Shown piece by piece: positions 8,534 through 17,654 of a stretch of DNA of 49,439 bases (within the stretch, counting starts at the first letter, position 1; each line of letters opens with the position of its first letter). Below the pieces are notes generated by a model, which saw nothing but the letters and a program-made list of their open reading frames with translations, was not told the DNA's origin and searched no databases. Source of the stretch: Oscillatoriaceae cyanobacterium M33_DOE_052 (GTDB lineage: Bacteria > Cyanobacteriota > Cyanobacteriia > Cyanobacteriales > Laspinemataceae); NCBI GenBank assembly GCA_015296065.1, contig DVDU01000188.1:1-49439 (forward strand), given 5' to 3'. Both the position numbers and the translations under genes were made by a program.

Positions 8534-9091
8534 GTGAGCCAAACTGAAACATCAACCATGCAATCGCTGCAAGCCGAGGTTTCCCGCCTGCGGGAGGACT
8601 TGCAGATGCGAGATCAGCTAGTACAGCAGTTATCGCAAGAATTGTTCCGATTAGTCAAGGGCAAAAGCGATTTCACCCCCACCCCCCAGGTGCCGCCGGA
8701 GTACGTAGAGCAAATGCGATCGCTGCGGGAACAACTCCAAGGGGTGGAGGAGCAGGTCCAGTTTTACCAAGAAGAAATCGCGAAGCGGGACCGGGACAGA
8801 GAGACTCTAGAGCAGTCTGTGGCTGAATTAACCGAACGCTCTCGGATGCTGGAACAGGTAGTACAGGAACTGCCAGAGATTTACCGCCAGAAATTTGCTG
8901 AGCGCATCGAACCCGTCAAAGAGAAGGTGGAGATGCTCCAGCGGGAAAATCGCCGCTTACACGCGGAACTCCAAAGTGTGAGCTACAGACTGGCGGTGAG
9001 AACGCGGCGGCGATCGGGACGGCTGGAGTTGCCCAGTTTATCCGATGCTCCTGGCGCTAGCGTCAGCCTGCCCACCTTTGGGAATGCTTAA
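8534..9091 (+). CDS. Coiled-coil protein of unknown function
   Basis: A 185-residue soluble protein, mostly heptad-rich coiled coil (about 10-45 and 58-155, e.g. QSLQAEVSRLREDLQMRDQL). A proline break (TPTPQVPPEY) lies near residue 50, and a basic patch (VRTRRRSGR) precedes a non-helical C-terminal tail. I recognise no enzyme domain. The reading frame opens with GTG at 8534; an ATG at 8558 is the alternative, and neither has a strong Shine-Dalgarno. An intrinsic terminator follows at 9120. The structured region at 8254-8417 could be its 5' leader. Coiled coils of this sort usually serve scaffolding roles, but no function can be assigned. Confidence 0.75.
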   Translation: MSQTETSTMQSLQAEVSRLREDLQMRDQLVQQLSQELFRLVKGKSDFTPTPQVPPEYVEQMRSLREQLQGVEEQVQFYQEEIAKRDRDRETLEQSVAELTERSRMLEQVVQELPEIYRQKFAERIEPVKEKVEMLQRENRRLHAELQSVSYRLAVRTRRRSGRLELPSLSDAPGASVSLPTFGNA

Positions 9092-9119
9092 AGTCAGGCG
9101 CGTTGCTATGTGCTATGTG

Positions 9120-9144
9120 GTCCAGGCATCTTGCCTGGACTTTT
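9120..9144 (+). terminator. Intrinsic terminator after the coiled-coil gene
   Basis: GTCCAGGC and GCCTGGAC form a perfect 8-bp stem with a 5-nt loop, followed directly by TTTT. Confidence 0.75.
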
Positions 9145-9214
9145 GATTTGACATCCATGCCCACCTCACGGCATGATGTTAGATGAACGTAAAAAAATGT
9201 AAAGGCTGTGTTGC

Positions 9215-9841
9215 ATGTCCTCAGAGCTGATATCCCTGGAAACCATCCAAGAAATAGCGCATCAATACGGCTACTGGGCAGTATTTTTGGGAATTTTGGT
9301 AGAAAATGCCGGAATTCCTCTGCCCGGAGAGACCATAACCATCGTGGGCGGTTTCCTCGCGGGTAGTGGCGAATTGAATTACTGGTTGGTTTTGGGCAGC
9401 GCGATCGCCGGAGCTGTGTTAGGAGATAACTTTGGTTACTGGATTGGCAAGTGGGGCGGCTGGCCATTTCTCATGGCTCTAGGCCGAATTTTCCGCATTT
9501 CAGAAGCCCAGCTCCTAGAAGTGAAAAACCAGTTCAGTAACAATGCTCCCAGAGCGGTGTTTTTAGGCCGGTTTATTGCTCTGCTGCGGATTTTTGCCGG
9601 ACCTTTGGCAGGAATCGCCCAAATGCCTTACCCGCAATTTTTGTTGTGCAACACAGCGGGAGCCACCATCTGGGCGACGGCGATGGTGAGCTTGTCTTTC
9701 TTTGTGGGAGAGGTTATCCCCTTAGAGCAGTTGGTGATTTGGGTGAGTAAGTTTGCGATCGTCGCCCTGGTGGTGGCCATAGCTGCAGTGTTTCTACCCC
9801 CCTGGTTGGAAGCCCGCAAGAGCGCCAAAGAAAACCAATAA
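9215..9841 (+). CDS. DedA family (VTT domain) inner-membrane protein
   Basis: A 208-residue polytopic membrane protein. Family hallmarks: the re-entrant segment VENAGIPLPGE (about 30-40, with the conserved acidic residues), GDNFGYWIGKWGG (about 70), and the arginine-bearing FLGRFIALLRIFAGPLAG (about 112-130). Several hydrophobic segments end at FAIVALVVAIAAVFLPPWL. DedA/VTT proteins are linked to lipid-carrier or phospholipid flipping and membrane homeostasis; the substrate here is unknown. The ATG at 9215 follows a spacer with its own upstream terminator, so it is probably transcribed alone. It converges on argG with a shared hairpin. Confidence 0.88.
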   Translation: MSSELISLETIQEIAHQYGYWAVFLGILVENAGIPLPGETITIVGGFLAGSGELNYWLVLGSAIAGAVLGDNFGYWIGKWGGWPFLMALGRIFRISEAQLLEVKNQFSNNAPRAVFLGRFIALLRIFAGPLAGIAQMPYPQFLLCNTAGATIWATAMVSLSFFVGEVIPLEQLVIWVSKFAIVALVVAIAAVFLPPWLEARKSAKENQ

Positions 9842-9844
9842 AGG

Positions 9845-9866
9845 CTGGGGCGCCACGGCGCCCCAG
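9845..9866. terminator. Bidirectional terminator hairpin between dedA-like and argG genes
   Basis: CTGGGGCGCC and GGCGCCCCAG are perfect 10-bp arms with only AC between them, so the innermost pairs must open. It lies 3 bp after the dedA stop and 12 bp beyond the argG stop and can serve both strands. Confidence 0.65.
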
Positions 9867-9878
9867 TACCAAAACTGG

Positions 9879-11081
9879 TTAACCTTTGATTTTCTCTGAC
9901 CAGATCCGGGTAGGCAGACCCCAAACATAGATAAAACCTTCTGCTGCCTTATGGTCGAATGCGTCCTCAGCGCCATAAGTGGCCAAATCAGGGGCATAAA
10001 GAGATTGTGCTGACTTGCGCCCGACGATCGTGGCGTTACCTTTGAACAGTTTTACCCGCACGATGCCAGAAACCCGCTCCTGTGTTTGCTGAATAAAAGC
10101 ATCAATGGCACTCTTGAGCGGACTGTACCAGAGACCGTTGTAAATCAACTGGCCGTAGGTTTCTTCTATCCCACGCTTGTATTGCGTCACATCTTTTGTC
10201 AGGGTCAGGCTTTCCAAGTCTCGATGTGCTTGGATCAGGACGATTAACCCTGGAGTTTCGTAAATTTCCCGAGATTTAATCCCCACGAGGCGGTTTTCGA
10301 GCATGTCAATGCGCCCAATGCCGTGGGTCCCCGCCAGATGGTTGAGTTGGCTAATCATTTCCACTGGGGAAAGAGGCTTGCCATTGAGGGTGGTGGGGAT
10401 ACCGCGTTCAAACCCAATTTCCACGTAAGCAGGCTCGGCTGGGGTGTCGGCGATCGCTTTTGTGAGGAGGTAAATTTCTTCTGGGGGCTCGTTCCAAGGG
10501 TCTTCCAGAGGACCCGCCTCAATGCTCCGCCCCAACAAATTGCGATCGATACTATAAGGAGAAGACTTTTTCACCGGCGAGGGAATGCCGCATTTTTCCC
10601 CGTAGGCGATCGTTTCTTCCCGACTCATCCCCCATTCCCGTGCTGGTGCCAGCACTTTTAAGTTAGGATTCAAAGCGGCGATCGATACGTCAAACCGCAC
10701 TTGGTCGTTGCCCTTACCAGTGCAACCGTGAGCCACCGCATCGGCCCCATGTTCTGCCGCTGCGGCCACCAACAGCTTAGCAATCAGGGGTCTGGCGAGG
10801 GCGGTGCAGAGAGGATAGCGATTTTCATAGAGAGCATTAGCCTGAATTGCCGGGAAAGCATAATCCTTGACAAAAGTTGCCGTGGCATCCGCCACAAGGG
10901 ATTTACTAGCGCCGTACTTGAGGGCTTTTTCCTGAATCGGTTTGAGTTCGTCCCCTTGGCCAAGGTCTGCCGCTAGGGTAATCACTTCCTCAACACCCCA
11001 CTCTTGTTTGAGGTAAGGAATGCAGACGGTGGTATCGACTCCTCCGGAATATGCCAGTACAACTTTGGTAGCGCGACCCAT
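9879..11081 (-). CDS. argG: Argininosuccinate synthase
   Basis: Joins citrulline and aspartate using ATP to give argininosuccinate, the penultimate step of arginine synthesis; cytosolic homotetramer. The 400-residue product has the expected length. It opens with the PP-loop nucleotide site [11 protein letters not shown] (about 10-20), followed by [13 protein letters not shown] (about 115-127), [15 protein letters not shown] and [10 protein letters not shown], all diagnostic. The ATG at 11081 begins the usual [14 protein letters not shown] start and has AGGAA upstream; a longer reading to 11126 adds an unconserved leader. The gene stands alone, converging on the DedA gene. Confidence 0.96.
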   Translation of the reverse strand: MGRATKVVLAYSGGVDTTVCIPYLKQEWGVEEVITLAADLGQGDELKPIQEKALKYGASKSLVADATATFVKDYAFPAIQANALYENRYPLCTALARPLIAKLLVAAAAEHGADAVAHGCTGKGNDQVRFDVSIAALNPNLKVLAPAREWGMSREETIAYGEKCGIPSPVKKSSPYSIDRNLLGRSIEAGPLEDPWNEPPEEIYLLTKAIADTPAEPAYVEIGFERGIPTTLNGKPLSPVEMISQLNHLAGTHGIGRIDMLENRLVGIKSREIYETPGLIVLIQAHRDLESLTLTKDVTQYKRGIEETYGQLIYNGLWYSPLKSAIDAFIQQTQERVSGIVRVKLFKGNATIVGRKSAQSLYAPDLATYGAEDAFDHKAAEGFIYVWGLPTRIWSEKIKG

Positions 11082-11465
11082 TGATTTTATGTTTCCTGAA
11101 GTGAACAATCCTGTATTATCAACCAAATTACCCCGATTATGGTCAAGGATTGCTCAGATTTAGATTAGCTTTATAATTGGGTCGTCTTTGGCAGTGCGAT
11201 CGAGGGCCAAGAGTCAAGCGGGAAAAATACAGGGGCGAAAAGTTCGATCGCTCCCTTGCCCGTCTGGCTCCTTTGGCGGCGGGTCAAAGTTTTTGCCTCA
11301 CTTCTGGATCTTGGGCGTAATTTTGGCTAGCATCAGATAATTTTGGGTAAAATATCCTTGATTTTACCATCCTCAAAGGCTGTGATCCTATATCTTGGAA
11401 GTTGCTAATCCACAGCAATGCTATCCTTGATATCCCAGAAATATAAAAATTTTTTCAAAGAAAAA
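11082..11465. other. Spacer between divergent argG and GHL10 genes
   Basis: No gene is supported. The argG promoter should lie near 11100-11200, but I cannot place it with confidence. The promoter of the next gene is at 11466-11494. Confidence 0.4.
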
Positions 11466-11494
11466 TTGACCGATTTGCCCATTGGGTTTATAAT
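11466..11494 (+). promoter_or_regulatory. Sigma-70/SigA-type promoter of the GHL10 gene
   Basis: TTGACC (11466-11471) and a perfect TATAAT (11489-11494) are separated by exactly 17 bp. A start near 11501 would give a leader of about 200 nt before the ATG at 11703. Confidence 0.7.
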
Positions 11495-11702
11495 CGCTTT
11501 CATTCATCGGTTGATAGTCAAACAGGATGGACAGATGGCGCGGAGTTAAGAAGCTCTAAGAAGAGGAGTAATAATTAAAGGCAGATGTGGCGGCTGAGAT
11601 GACATAGTGAGTGGGAGAAAAAATTACCCAAATCCTATGGGTGTGATCGTGGTGGGTAAGATATGGGTGGAGTGCAGCCAGAAGTTATAGGGGTGAGTGG
11701 CG

Positions 11703-12980
11703 ATGAAACCGAAAGGAAAAAAGTGGTGGGATTATTTGTGGCTGTGGGGAGGATTAGGGATCAGCCTAGTCTGGTTATGGATGCAAGCAGTCACTATTTT
11801 TCCTGACCCGATCGGGGCAATGCCACGCCCCATTCCGGCTGCCTCAGAAATTAGAGGGGTGTGGATTACTAATGTGGCCAGTGGCGTGTTGTTTTCTCCT
11901 TGGGGCATCAATCGGGCATTAAGACAGTTATCGGCACTTAATTTTAACACGGTATATCCCGTAGTCTGGAACCGGGGACATACTTTTTACCCCAGCAAAG
12001 TGGCGCAAAAAGTCACAGGCAGAGAGCAAGAACCAATGTTAAAATTTATGCGGTGGGGCGGAGATGTTTTAGAAGAAATCATTAAGGTAGGGCATAGGAG
12101 AAATTTGCGGGTGATTCCTTGGTTTGAATATGGGTTTATGGCGCCTAAAAATTCCCCTCTAGCACGGCGGCATCCAGAATGGATTAGCCAGCCGCTGAAC
12201 CGGGAGAAAAAACCAGCGGGAAACAAGCTGGAACCAGAGTTAAATTTTTCTCAGGTAAAAATACCTGATTTTATCCGCGATCGCCTGATTAGGCAGCAAG
12301 TATGGCTAAATCCTTTCCACCCGGAAGTCCAGCAATTCATTTTAGACTTAATTTTAGAAGTGGTCAGACGGTATGATGTGGATGGCATCCAGATAGATGA
12401 CCATTTTGGGCTGCCTGTGGAGTTGGGCTATGACTCATTTACCGTAGAATTATATCGCCGAGAACATGGGGGGAAAAATCCCCCATATGACCCAAGAGAT
12501 GAAGAATGGATGTTTTGGCGTTCTCAAAAAATTAATGCGTTTATGCAAAAAATATTCACTTCAGTAAAAGCGATAAACCCAGAATGTTTGATATCTTTGT
12601 CTCCTAATTCATATGAATTTTCTTATAACAAATACTTGCAAGATTGGCTAACATGGGTGAACCGGGGTTGGGTGGAAGAATTGCTGCTGCAGGTGTATCG
12701 AGACGATGCGAAAAGTTTTGAGGCAGAACTGGCACAAACGGCGGTGCAAATTGCGGCGCAAAAAATTCCTGTGGGTGTGGGGATATTAACGGGGACTCTG
12801 ACTCATCCGGTGCGAGTGGAGCAAGTCCAGGAGCAGGTGCAATTGGTGCGCGATCGGCAATTTAATGGGGTATCATTTTTCTATTGGGAAACCCTGTGGA
12901 GTTATTTAACCCCCGATGCCCCAGGGCAACGCCGCCAAGTATTTAAGCAGCTTTTTTCGCCGCCGAAGTCCGGGACTTAG
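11703..12980 (+). CDS. Membrane-anchored GHL10 (DUF187) glycosyl-hydrolase-like protein
   Basis: A 425-residue protein with an N-terminal membrane anchor or uncleaved signal (LWLWGGLGISLVWLWMQAV, about 13-31), then a TIM-barrel domain of the GHL10/DUF187 family. Typical features are EIRGVWITNVASG (about 48), NFNTVYPVVWNRGHTFYPS, RVIPWFEYGFM, and the acidic active-site strand VDGIQIDDHFGLP (about 222-234). Related proteins are thought to act on cell-wall or extracellular glycans; the substrate is unknown. A GTG at 11697 lies two codons upstream; the ATG was preferred because AGGGGTGA precedes it. It heads a loose plus-strand group with the next membrane protein. Confidence 0.87.
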   Translation: MKPKGKKWWDYLWLWGGLGISLVWLWMQAVTIFPDPIGAMPRPIPAASEIRGVWITNVASGVLFSPWGINRALRQLSALNFNTVYPVVWNRGHTFYPSKVAQKVTGREQEPMLKFMRWGGDVLEEIIKVGHRRNLRVIPWFEYGFMAPKNSPLARRHPEWISQPLNREKKPAGNKLEPELNFSQVKIPDFIRDRLIRQQVWLNPFHPEVQQFILDLILEVVRRYDVDGIQIDDHFGLPVELGYDSFTVELYRREHGGKNPPYDPRDEEWMFWRSQKINAFMQKIFTSVKAINPECLISLSPNSYEFSYNKYLQDWLTWVNRGWVEELLLQVYRDDAKSFEAELAQTAVQIAAQKIPVGVGILTGTLTHPVRVEQVQEQVQLVRDRQFNGVSFFYWETLWSYLTPDAPGQRRQVFKQLFSPPKSGT

Positions 12981-13020
12981 TGAAGCATCACACATGGCAG
13001 AACGAGCGAAAGTAACTATA

Positions 13021-13617
13021 ATGAAAATATCGCTAAAACAGATAGGAGGAAATTTTTGGTGGCACTGGTTCTTAGGAACAATGGGGGCGTTTTTCTTGAG
13101 TTTGCTCTTGATTGAAGTAGGAGAAAAACCCGACCTTGGTGTGGGATATGGGTTAATTGGTGGAGCGGTGATTGGGTTGGCTCAATCTTGGGTACTGAAA
13201 GAATATATTGCCCACAGTTGGCGGTGGATGTGGATGAGTGTAATTGCTTGGGGGTTGGTAGGAGGTAGCAGTGTGGGTGTGGTAGGTTGGATCACACCGG
13301 CGGGGGAGGCGATCGTATTTCGGGCAATCTACGGAGCCTTACACGGGGCCGCGTTCGGAATCTGGATGGGAGTAGCGCAATGGTTTGCCCTGAGACACAA
13401 TATCAACCGAGCCTGGAGGTGGCCCTGGATTCTCGCCCTGTGTTGGTCTGTGGGGCTAGGTTTGGGGTGGACTTTTGGCGGAGTTTTGCGACTACTGACG
13501 GGGATGTTTTTAGGGGAACTCGTGGGGCTGACGATCGCCTGGTTGGCGGTTGCCTCCCTCACCGGTATCGCCTTAAATAGATTATTGAGTGATGCCAAAA
13601 AGACTGCTGGCAATTAG
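13021..13617 (+). CDS. Multi-pass membrane protein of unknown function
   Basis: A 198-residue protein with about five hydrophobic, glycine-rich segments, e.g. FLGTMGAFFLSLLLIEV (about 14-30), YGLIGGAVIGLAQSWVL, MSVIAWGLVGGSSVGVVGW, ALHGAAFGIWMGVAQWFAL and LGLGWTFGGVLRLLTGMFL. Pairs of helices have repeat-like similarity (GLIGGAVIGLAQSWVL versus ALHGAAFGIWMGVAQWFAL), suggesting an internal duplication. I recognise no family function. The frame is open back to 12916 inside the preceding gene; ATGs at 12994 and 13021 are possible, neither with a strong ribosome-binding site. The latter was chosen because hydrophobic sequence follows shortly. Confidence 0.75.
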   Translation: MKISLKQIGGNFWWHWFLGTMGAFFLSLLLIEVGEKPDLGVGYGLIGGAVIGLAQSWVLKEYIAHSWRWMWMSVIAWGLVGGSSVGVVGWITPAGEAIVFRAIYGALHGAAFGIWMGVAQWFALRHNINRAWRWPWILALCWSVGLGLGWTFGGVLRLLTGMFLGELVGLTIAWLAVASLTGIALNRLLSDAKKTAGN

Positions 13618-13618
13618 T

Positions 13619-13717
13619 CACTTGTCACTTGTCCCTTGTCACCAAAGGACAAAGGACTAACGACAAATGACAAAGGACAAAGGACTCTTAGACCAATGAC
13701 CAATGACCAATGACCAG
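13619..13717. repeat. Short tandem repeat region, heptamer-type
   Basis: Runs of degenerate 7-bp units such as TTGTCAC, TTGTCCC, AAGGACA, AATGACA and CCAATGA, in both orientations. The same family recurs at 16590-16652, 26020-26050, 33617-33637 and 34668-34685. These resemble cyanobacterial short tandemly repeated repetitive sequences. They lie only between genes here. Confidence 0.75.
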
Positions 13718-13722
13718 AAAAT

Positions 13723-14670
13723 ATGTTTTGTAGTGTAGTGATTCCCACATACAATCGCCGCTTAATTTTGGAAAAATGCTTAAAAGCATTAACCAGACAA
13801 GAATTGAGGCCAGACGGCCCAATCAGCGACTATGAAGTAGTAGTGGTAGATGATGGATCATCCGATGGCACTTGGGAATGGTTAGCAGAAAAGGAAGCCG
13901 AGTTTCCTCAATTACGGCGGTTTCAGCAAGAACATAGGGGGCCAGCAGCAGCCAGGAATCTGGGAGTATTGCAAGCTCAAGGAGATACAATTATTTTTAT
14001 CGATAGCGATTTGGTCGTTACCGAGGATTTTATCCAGGCGCACGGGGATGGCTTACAAGAGGGGAGGCAGAAAATGGGGAGCGATCGCCTGTTCACCTAC
14101 GGACAGGTGATTAACACCTGCAACTTTGACAACCCCACCAGCGAACCTTATAAAATGACGGATTTTTCCGCCGCTTATTTCGCCACCGGGAACGTGGCCA
14201 TATCTCGCCATTGGTTAGAAAAAGCCGGTTTATTTGACACCAGATTTCACCTCTACGGCTGGGAAGACCTGGAACTGGGAGTGAGATTGAAGCAATTGGG
14301 GTTAAAATTAATCAAATGTCCCGCCGCCAAAGGTTATCACTGGCACCCCCCCTTTTCCCTGGAACAACTACCCCAGCTCATAGAAAAAGAAATCCAAAGA
14401 GGACGTATGGGGGTGGTGTTTTATGAAAAACACCCCACTTGGGAAGTGCGGATGATGGTTTCCCTCACCTGGATACATCGCCTGCTCTGGGGGATTCTCA
14501 CCTTGGGGGGAAACCTCAACGAATCCACAATGGCAGGATTTTTACAGTGGCTAATCGATCGGGGCAAATCCCAGCTAGCCTTGGAAATTGCCAGAATTTT
14601 TCTGAACCGGTATCATGTGCAAGCTGTGTATGCCGCATATGGTTCATCTCAACAGAAAAATCATCCGTAA
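13723..14670 (+). CDS. Family 2 glycosyltransferase
   Basis: A 315-residue GT-A fold enzyme that moves a sugar from a nucleotide-sugar donor. It shows the N-terminal SVVIPTYNR strand, the nucleotide-binding VVVDDGSSDGTWEW (about 45-58), the HRGPAAARNLG loop (about 77), the metal-binding D-S-D in IFIDSDLVV (about 95) and the acceptor-side ED of YGWEDLELGVRL (about 183-194). The C-terminal 100 residues carry amphipathic or hydrophobic stretches (SLTWIHRLLWGILTLGG) that may touch the membrane. Donor and acceptor are unknown. It follows a repeat region rather than a close neighbour, so an operon with the upstream genes is not evident. Confidence 0.88.
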   Translation: MFCSVVIPTYNRRLILEKCLKALTRQELRPDGPISDYEVVVVDDGSSDGTWEWLAEKEAEFPQLRRFQQEHRGPAAARNLGVLQAQGDTIIFIDSDLVVTEDFIQAHGDGLQEGRQKMGSDRLFTYGQVINTCNFDNPTSEPYKMTDFSAAYFATGNVAISRHWLEKAGLFDTRFHLYGWEDLELGVRLKQLGLKLIKCPAAKGYHWHPPFSLEQLPQLIEKEIQRGRMGVVFYEKHPTWEVRMMVSLTWIHRLLWGILTLGGNLNESTMAGFLQWLIDRGKSQLALEIARIFLNRYHVQAVYAAYGSSQQKNHP

Positions 14671-14883
14671 GATCTGGGAGACTTGTGGCCGGTCATCGGC
14701 AAAGTCGTGGAGGCGATCGGCTTCCGGTGTCGCATCAGCATCGGCTGGTGTCAGCCAAGAAATATAACTTATGACCGATCAGCCTGATCCCCGAAGGGAC
14801 CATGCCCTGGCACTTGATCCACCAAACAACTGCGTCGGAAATAGCACAAATATGCTACCCTAATTAAGTTGTCAAAAATCGCA

Positions 14884-14941
14884 CATCCGGGAATTCGGGT
14901 GTTTCCGGGGAATGAAAATCCCCCTGGATGCCGCCCGGATG
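14884..14941 (+). promoter_or_regulatory. Structured rpsB mRNA leader, candidate
   Basis: CATCCGGG (14884-14891) pairs perfectly with CCCGGATG (14934-14941), enclosing an inner GGGGA/TCCCC hairpin (14907-14911 with 14919-14923). The structure ends 30 bp before the rpsB ATG. Ribosomal protein S2 represses its own operon through the leader in other bacteria; the same role here is inferred only from position and shape. Confidence 0.35.
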
Positions 14942-14971
14942 GAGGTTAAACCCGAATCAGGAGAAAAAACC

Positions 14972-15757
14972 ATGCCAGTTGTCTCATTGGCCGATATGCT
15001 AGAGTCAGGGGTTCACTTCGGGCATCAGACCCGCCGGTGGAATCCCAAAATGAGCCAGTACATTTTTACTGAGCGCAACGGCGTTCACATCATCGACTTA
15101 GTGCAAACAGCCGAGTTGATGGAAGAAGCCTACGACTATATGCGGACAGCCTCTGAAAAAGGGCAAAAGTTTCTGTTTATAGGTACAAAGCGTCAAGCGG
15201 CGGGAATCATCGCCCAAGAAGCAGCCCGCTGTGGCTCATACTTCGTTAACCAGCGGTGGTTGGGGGGAATGCTCACCAACTGGGAGACAATTAAAACCCG
15301 CGTCGCTCGTCTCAAAGAATTAGAGGGGCTCGAAAACAGCGGGGCACTAGATCGGCGACCCAAAAAAGAAGCCTCTATGCTTCGCCGCGAACTCGTCAAG
15401 CTCCAGAAATATTTAACCGGGATTAAAGCGATGCGCAAAGTCCCGGATGTGGTAGTGATGGTAGATCAGCGGCGCGAGTACAATGCAGTTTTGGAGTGCC
15501 AAAAGCTGGGCATTCCGATCGTGTGCCTTCTAGACACCAACTGCGATCCCGATTTAGCCGATATCCACATCCCGGCCAATGACGATGCCATTCGCTCAAT
15601 TAAACTGATCGTAGGTAAATTGGCAGATGCCATTTACGAAGGGCGGCACGGTAAACCAGACAACATGCCAGAAGACGAGGAGTACGACGAGTACGACGAG
15701 TACGACGAGTACGAAGCCGATGTAGAGGATGAACTTCCCGATGAAGAAGAAGAATAA
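14972..15757 (+). CDS. rpsB: 30S ribosomal protein S2
   Basis: A 261-residue small-subunit protein. It shows the S2 signatures [16 protein letters not shown] (start), [19 protein letters not shown] (about 70), [10 protein letters not shown] (about 94), [27 protein letters not shown] and [14 protein letters not shown]. The ATG at 14972 has AGGAG at ideal spacing; an in-frame ATG at 14912 falls inside the leader hairpin and is unlikely. The C-terminus carries an extra acidic, tyrosine-rich tail ([19 protein letters not shown]) encoded partly by three perfect 9-bp repeats at 15686-15712. The tsf gene follows in the usual rpsB-tsf order. Confidence 0.97.
   Translation: MPVVSLADMLESGVHFGHQTRRWNPKMSQYIFTERNGVHIIDLVQTAELMEEAYDYMRTASEKGQKFLFIGTKRQAAGIIAQEAARCGSYFVNQRWLGGMLTNWETIKTRVARLKELEGLENSGALDRRPKKEASMLRRELVKLQKYLTGIKAMRKVPDVVVMVDQRREYNAVLECQKLGIPIVCLLDTNCDPDLADIHIPANDDAIRSIKLIVGKLADAIYEGRHGKPDNMPEDEEYDEYDEYDEYEADVEDELPDEEEE
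15674..15712 (+). repeat. 9-bp tandem repeat in the rpsB tail
   Basis: Three perfect GACGAGTAC units (15686-15712) follow one imperfect unit that carries an extra GAG. Each encodes Asp-Glu-Tyr in frame. The array is prone to length change without frameshift. Confidence 0.85.
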
Positions 15758-15792
15758 ATAAACACAAAGCGCCCTGTTTGGGTTGAGGAAGT

Positions 15793-15811
15793 GGAGAGCC
15801 AAAAGCTCTCC
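15793..15811 (+). terminator. Intercistronic hairpin between rpsB and tsf
   Basis: GGAGAGC and GCTCTCC pair perfectly around a CAAAA loop, followed by a C-run rather than a T-run. It may attenuate or protect the rpsB transcript rather than end it fully. Confidence 0.4.
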
Positions 15812-15885
15812 CCCCCATTCCCTCCCATACAGTGTTAGTTTCCGGCCCTGTCGGATCAATTCCCCTAAAGTCTAACGAGCAGAAA

Positions 15886-16545
15886 ATGGCAGAAATATCC
15901 GCAAAAGCAGTAAAAGAATTGCGCGAAAAAACCGGCGCAGGCATGATGGACTGCAAAAAAGCACTCCAAGAGAATGGCGGTGACGTAAGCAAAGCAACAG
16001 AATGGTTGCGGCAAAAGGGCATTACCTCCGCCGAGAAAAAAGCCGGACGAGTTGCCGCTGAAGGGTTAGTAGATAGCTACATCCACACTGGCGGTCGCAT
16101 TGGCGTCCTAGTAGAAGTGAACTGCGAAACTGACTTCGTGGCTCGGGGTGAGCAGTTCCAAACTCTGGTGCGAAATATCGCCATGCAGATAGCCGCATGT
16201 CCCAACGTTGAGTATATCAAGGTAGAAGACATTCCGGCAGAACTGGTAGAAAAGGAAAAGGCAATTGAACTGGGGCGAGACGACCTAGGTAGCAAGCCAC
16301 AAAACATCAAAGAAAAGATTGTCCAGGGGCGGATAGACAAACGCCTAAAAGAATTATCTTTGATGGATCAACCCTATATTCGTGACCAAAATATTACGGT
16401 AGCAGAGTTGATCAGTCAGAGCGTAGGCCAGATCGGTGAAAATATTCAAGTCCGCCGCTTCGTCCGGTTTGTCCTCGGAGAGGGGATAGAAAAAGAAGAG
16501 AAAAACTTTGCGGATGAAGTAGCAGCCCAAATGGGAAGCAACTAG
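15886..16545 (+). CDS. tsf: Translation elongation factor Ts
   Basis: Exchanges GDP for GTP on EF-Tu. The 219-residue product is the short form usual in cyanobacteria. It opens with the UBA-like domain [20 protein letters not shown], followed by [12 protein letters not shown]. The core contains EGLVDSYIH and the Tu-contact motif [12 protein letters not shown] (about 78-89), then DQPYIRD and [11 protein letters not shown]. The ATG at 15886 opens the conserved N-terminus; the longer frame to 15832 adds unconserved sequence. It lies 128 bp downstream of rpsB. Confidence 0.96.
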   Translation: MAEISAKAVKELREKTGAGMMDCKKALQENGGDVSKATEWLRQKGITSAEKKAGRVAAEGLVDSYIHTGGRIGVLVEVNCETDFVARGEQFQTLVRNIAMQIAACPNVEYIKVEDIPAELVEKEKAIELGRDDLGSKPQNIKEKIVQGRIDKRLKELSLMDQPYIRDQNITVAELISQSVGQIGENIQVRRFVRFVLGEGIEKEEKNFADEVAAQMGSN

Positions 16546-16589
16546 GGAGGCCAAGCCCAAAGTAAAAAGGAATAAAATATATAAATTTT

Positions 16590-16652
16590 GTCACTTGTCC
16601 TTTCTCACTTGTCACTGGACGAATGACCAAGGACAAATTACTAAGGACAAAT
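16590..16652. repeat. Heptamer-type short tandem repeat
   Basis: Degenerate TTGTCAC, TTGTCCT, AAGGACA and AATTACT units of the same family as at 13619-13717, in the spacer between tsf and the next gene. Confidence 0.65.
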
Positions 16653-16715
16653 TGCCTGATGATGTTTTTTACCTTTTTACTTGGGCTTAAGTTGATAAAT
16701 TACTGACGGTAAAAC

Positions 16716-17654
16716 ATGGTCAGAAGCGTAGAGCAAATTGAGAAAGAAATAGGAGCGATATCCCAAGCAACAAAAGAGCTGAGGGCTGAATTTCAACGCG
16801 CCTACTTAAAATATCTTACAGCTCTGGGAAGGTCAGTGCGGCAACAGCTAATATTAGCTGTTTATTACACTTGTACCAAAGCCTATCCCCAATCATTTGT
16901 GGGAATGTCATTAAAACAACAGCAACAACTGCAGGAAAACATTAGAAAAATAGCCAACGAAGCTCAGAAAAATTTGCAGTTACTGTTAGATGTTGCTCCA
17001 GAACAAGTAGGCACAGAGCAGCCAGAAAACCACGAAGCAGAAATATCAGAAAAATTGGGGGTAGGCACATCAGGAAACAATGACGCAGAAATACTTAAGT
17101 TGGCGCAGAAGATTAACTTCGTTAATCAAAGTAGCGAACAAACTAATCCCCAGGAGTTATGGCAATGGCAAGAAAAATTAGAATTTTTAATTATAGAGAC
17201 ACTAGAATTTACTTCTAGAAGGGCGAATTTAGGGCTACAGCAGTTGGGGATTTTTCCCAAACAAGTCAGTGAGGTGCTGATAGAAGCTGCGGCTAAAGTA
17301 GCCAGTTATCCGGAAATCAACCGTCAGGGGGGGGTTGCCTTGGTTGGAGAAGCCTTGGGGACGCCATCCCAGCCAAATATTTTAAATTTGACAGTTGAAA
17401 TCCCCAAAGACGCCGAGGCGGTAGTGACGAAAGGCCATCTCGTAAAAGAAGAAAAGCCTTTCAATATTATCACTATTAACTTGCGCTTGCACGAAATTGA
17501 ATTTGCTGATTCAGTAGCGATGGCATATCGCCAGGAAATTCGCGAACTTGTCAGTAAGTTAACCGTCCTCAAACGGGATTATCACAAAAAAGAGCAAAGT
17601 TTAATTATAGCTAAAGCAGAAGCCGCTTGGCGAGCTATCTGGTTTGATGAATAG
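16716..17654 (+). CDS. Conserved cyanobacterial-type protein coupled to recG, function unknown
   Basis: A 312-residue soluble protein that I cannot assign to a named family. The N-terminal third is helical (EQIEKEIGAISQATKELRAE, then a Gln-rich QQQQLQENIRKIANEAQ near 70-85). The middle (about 100-145) is acidic and probably flexible. The C-terminal half is better ordered: RRANLGLQQLGIFPKQVSEV (about 170), then a strand-rich stretch (ITINLRLHEIEFADSVAMAY, about 250-270) and a final helix. Its stop codon overlaps the recG start in ATGAATAG, so the two are translationally coupled and probably co-expressed. A role beside RecG in DNA repair or replication is possible but unproven. Confidence 0.8.
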   Translation: MVRSVEQIEKEIGAISQATKELRAEFQRAYLKYLTALGRSVRQQLILAVYYTCTKAYPQSFVGMSLKQQQQLQENIRKIANEAQKNLQLLLDVAPEQVGTEQPENHEAEISEKLGVGTSGNNDAEILKLAQKINFVNQSSEQTNPQELWQWQEKLEFLIIETLEFTSRRANLGLQQLGIFPKQVSEVLIEAAAKVASYPEINRQGGVALVGEALGTPSQPNILNLTVEIPKDAEAVVTKGHLVKEEKPFNIITINLRLHEIEFADSVAMAYRQEIRELVSKLTVLKRDYHKKEQSLIIAKAEAAWRAIWFDE

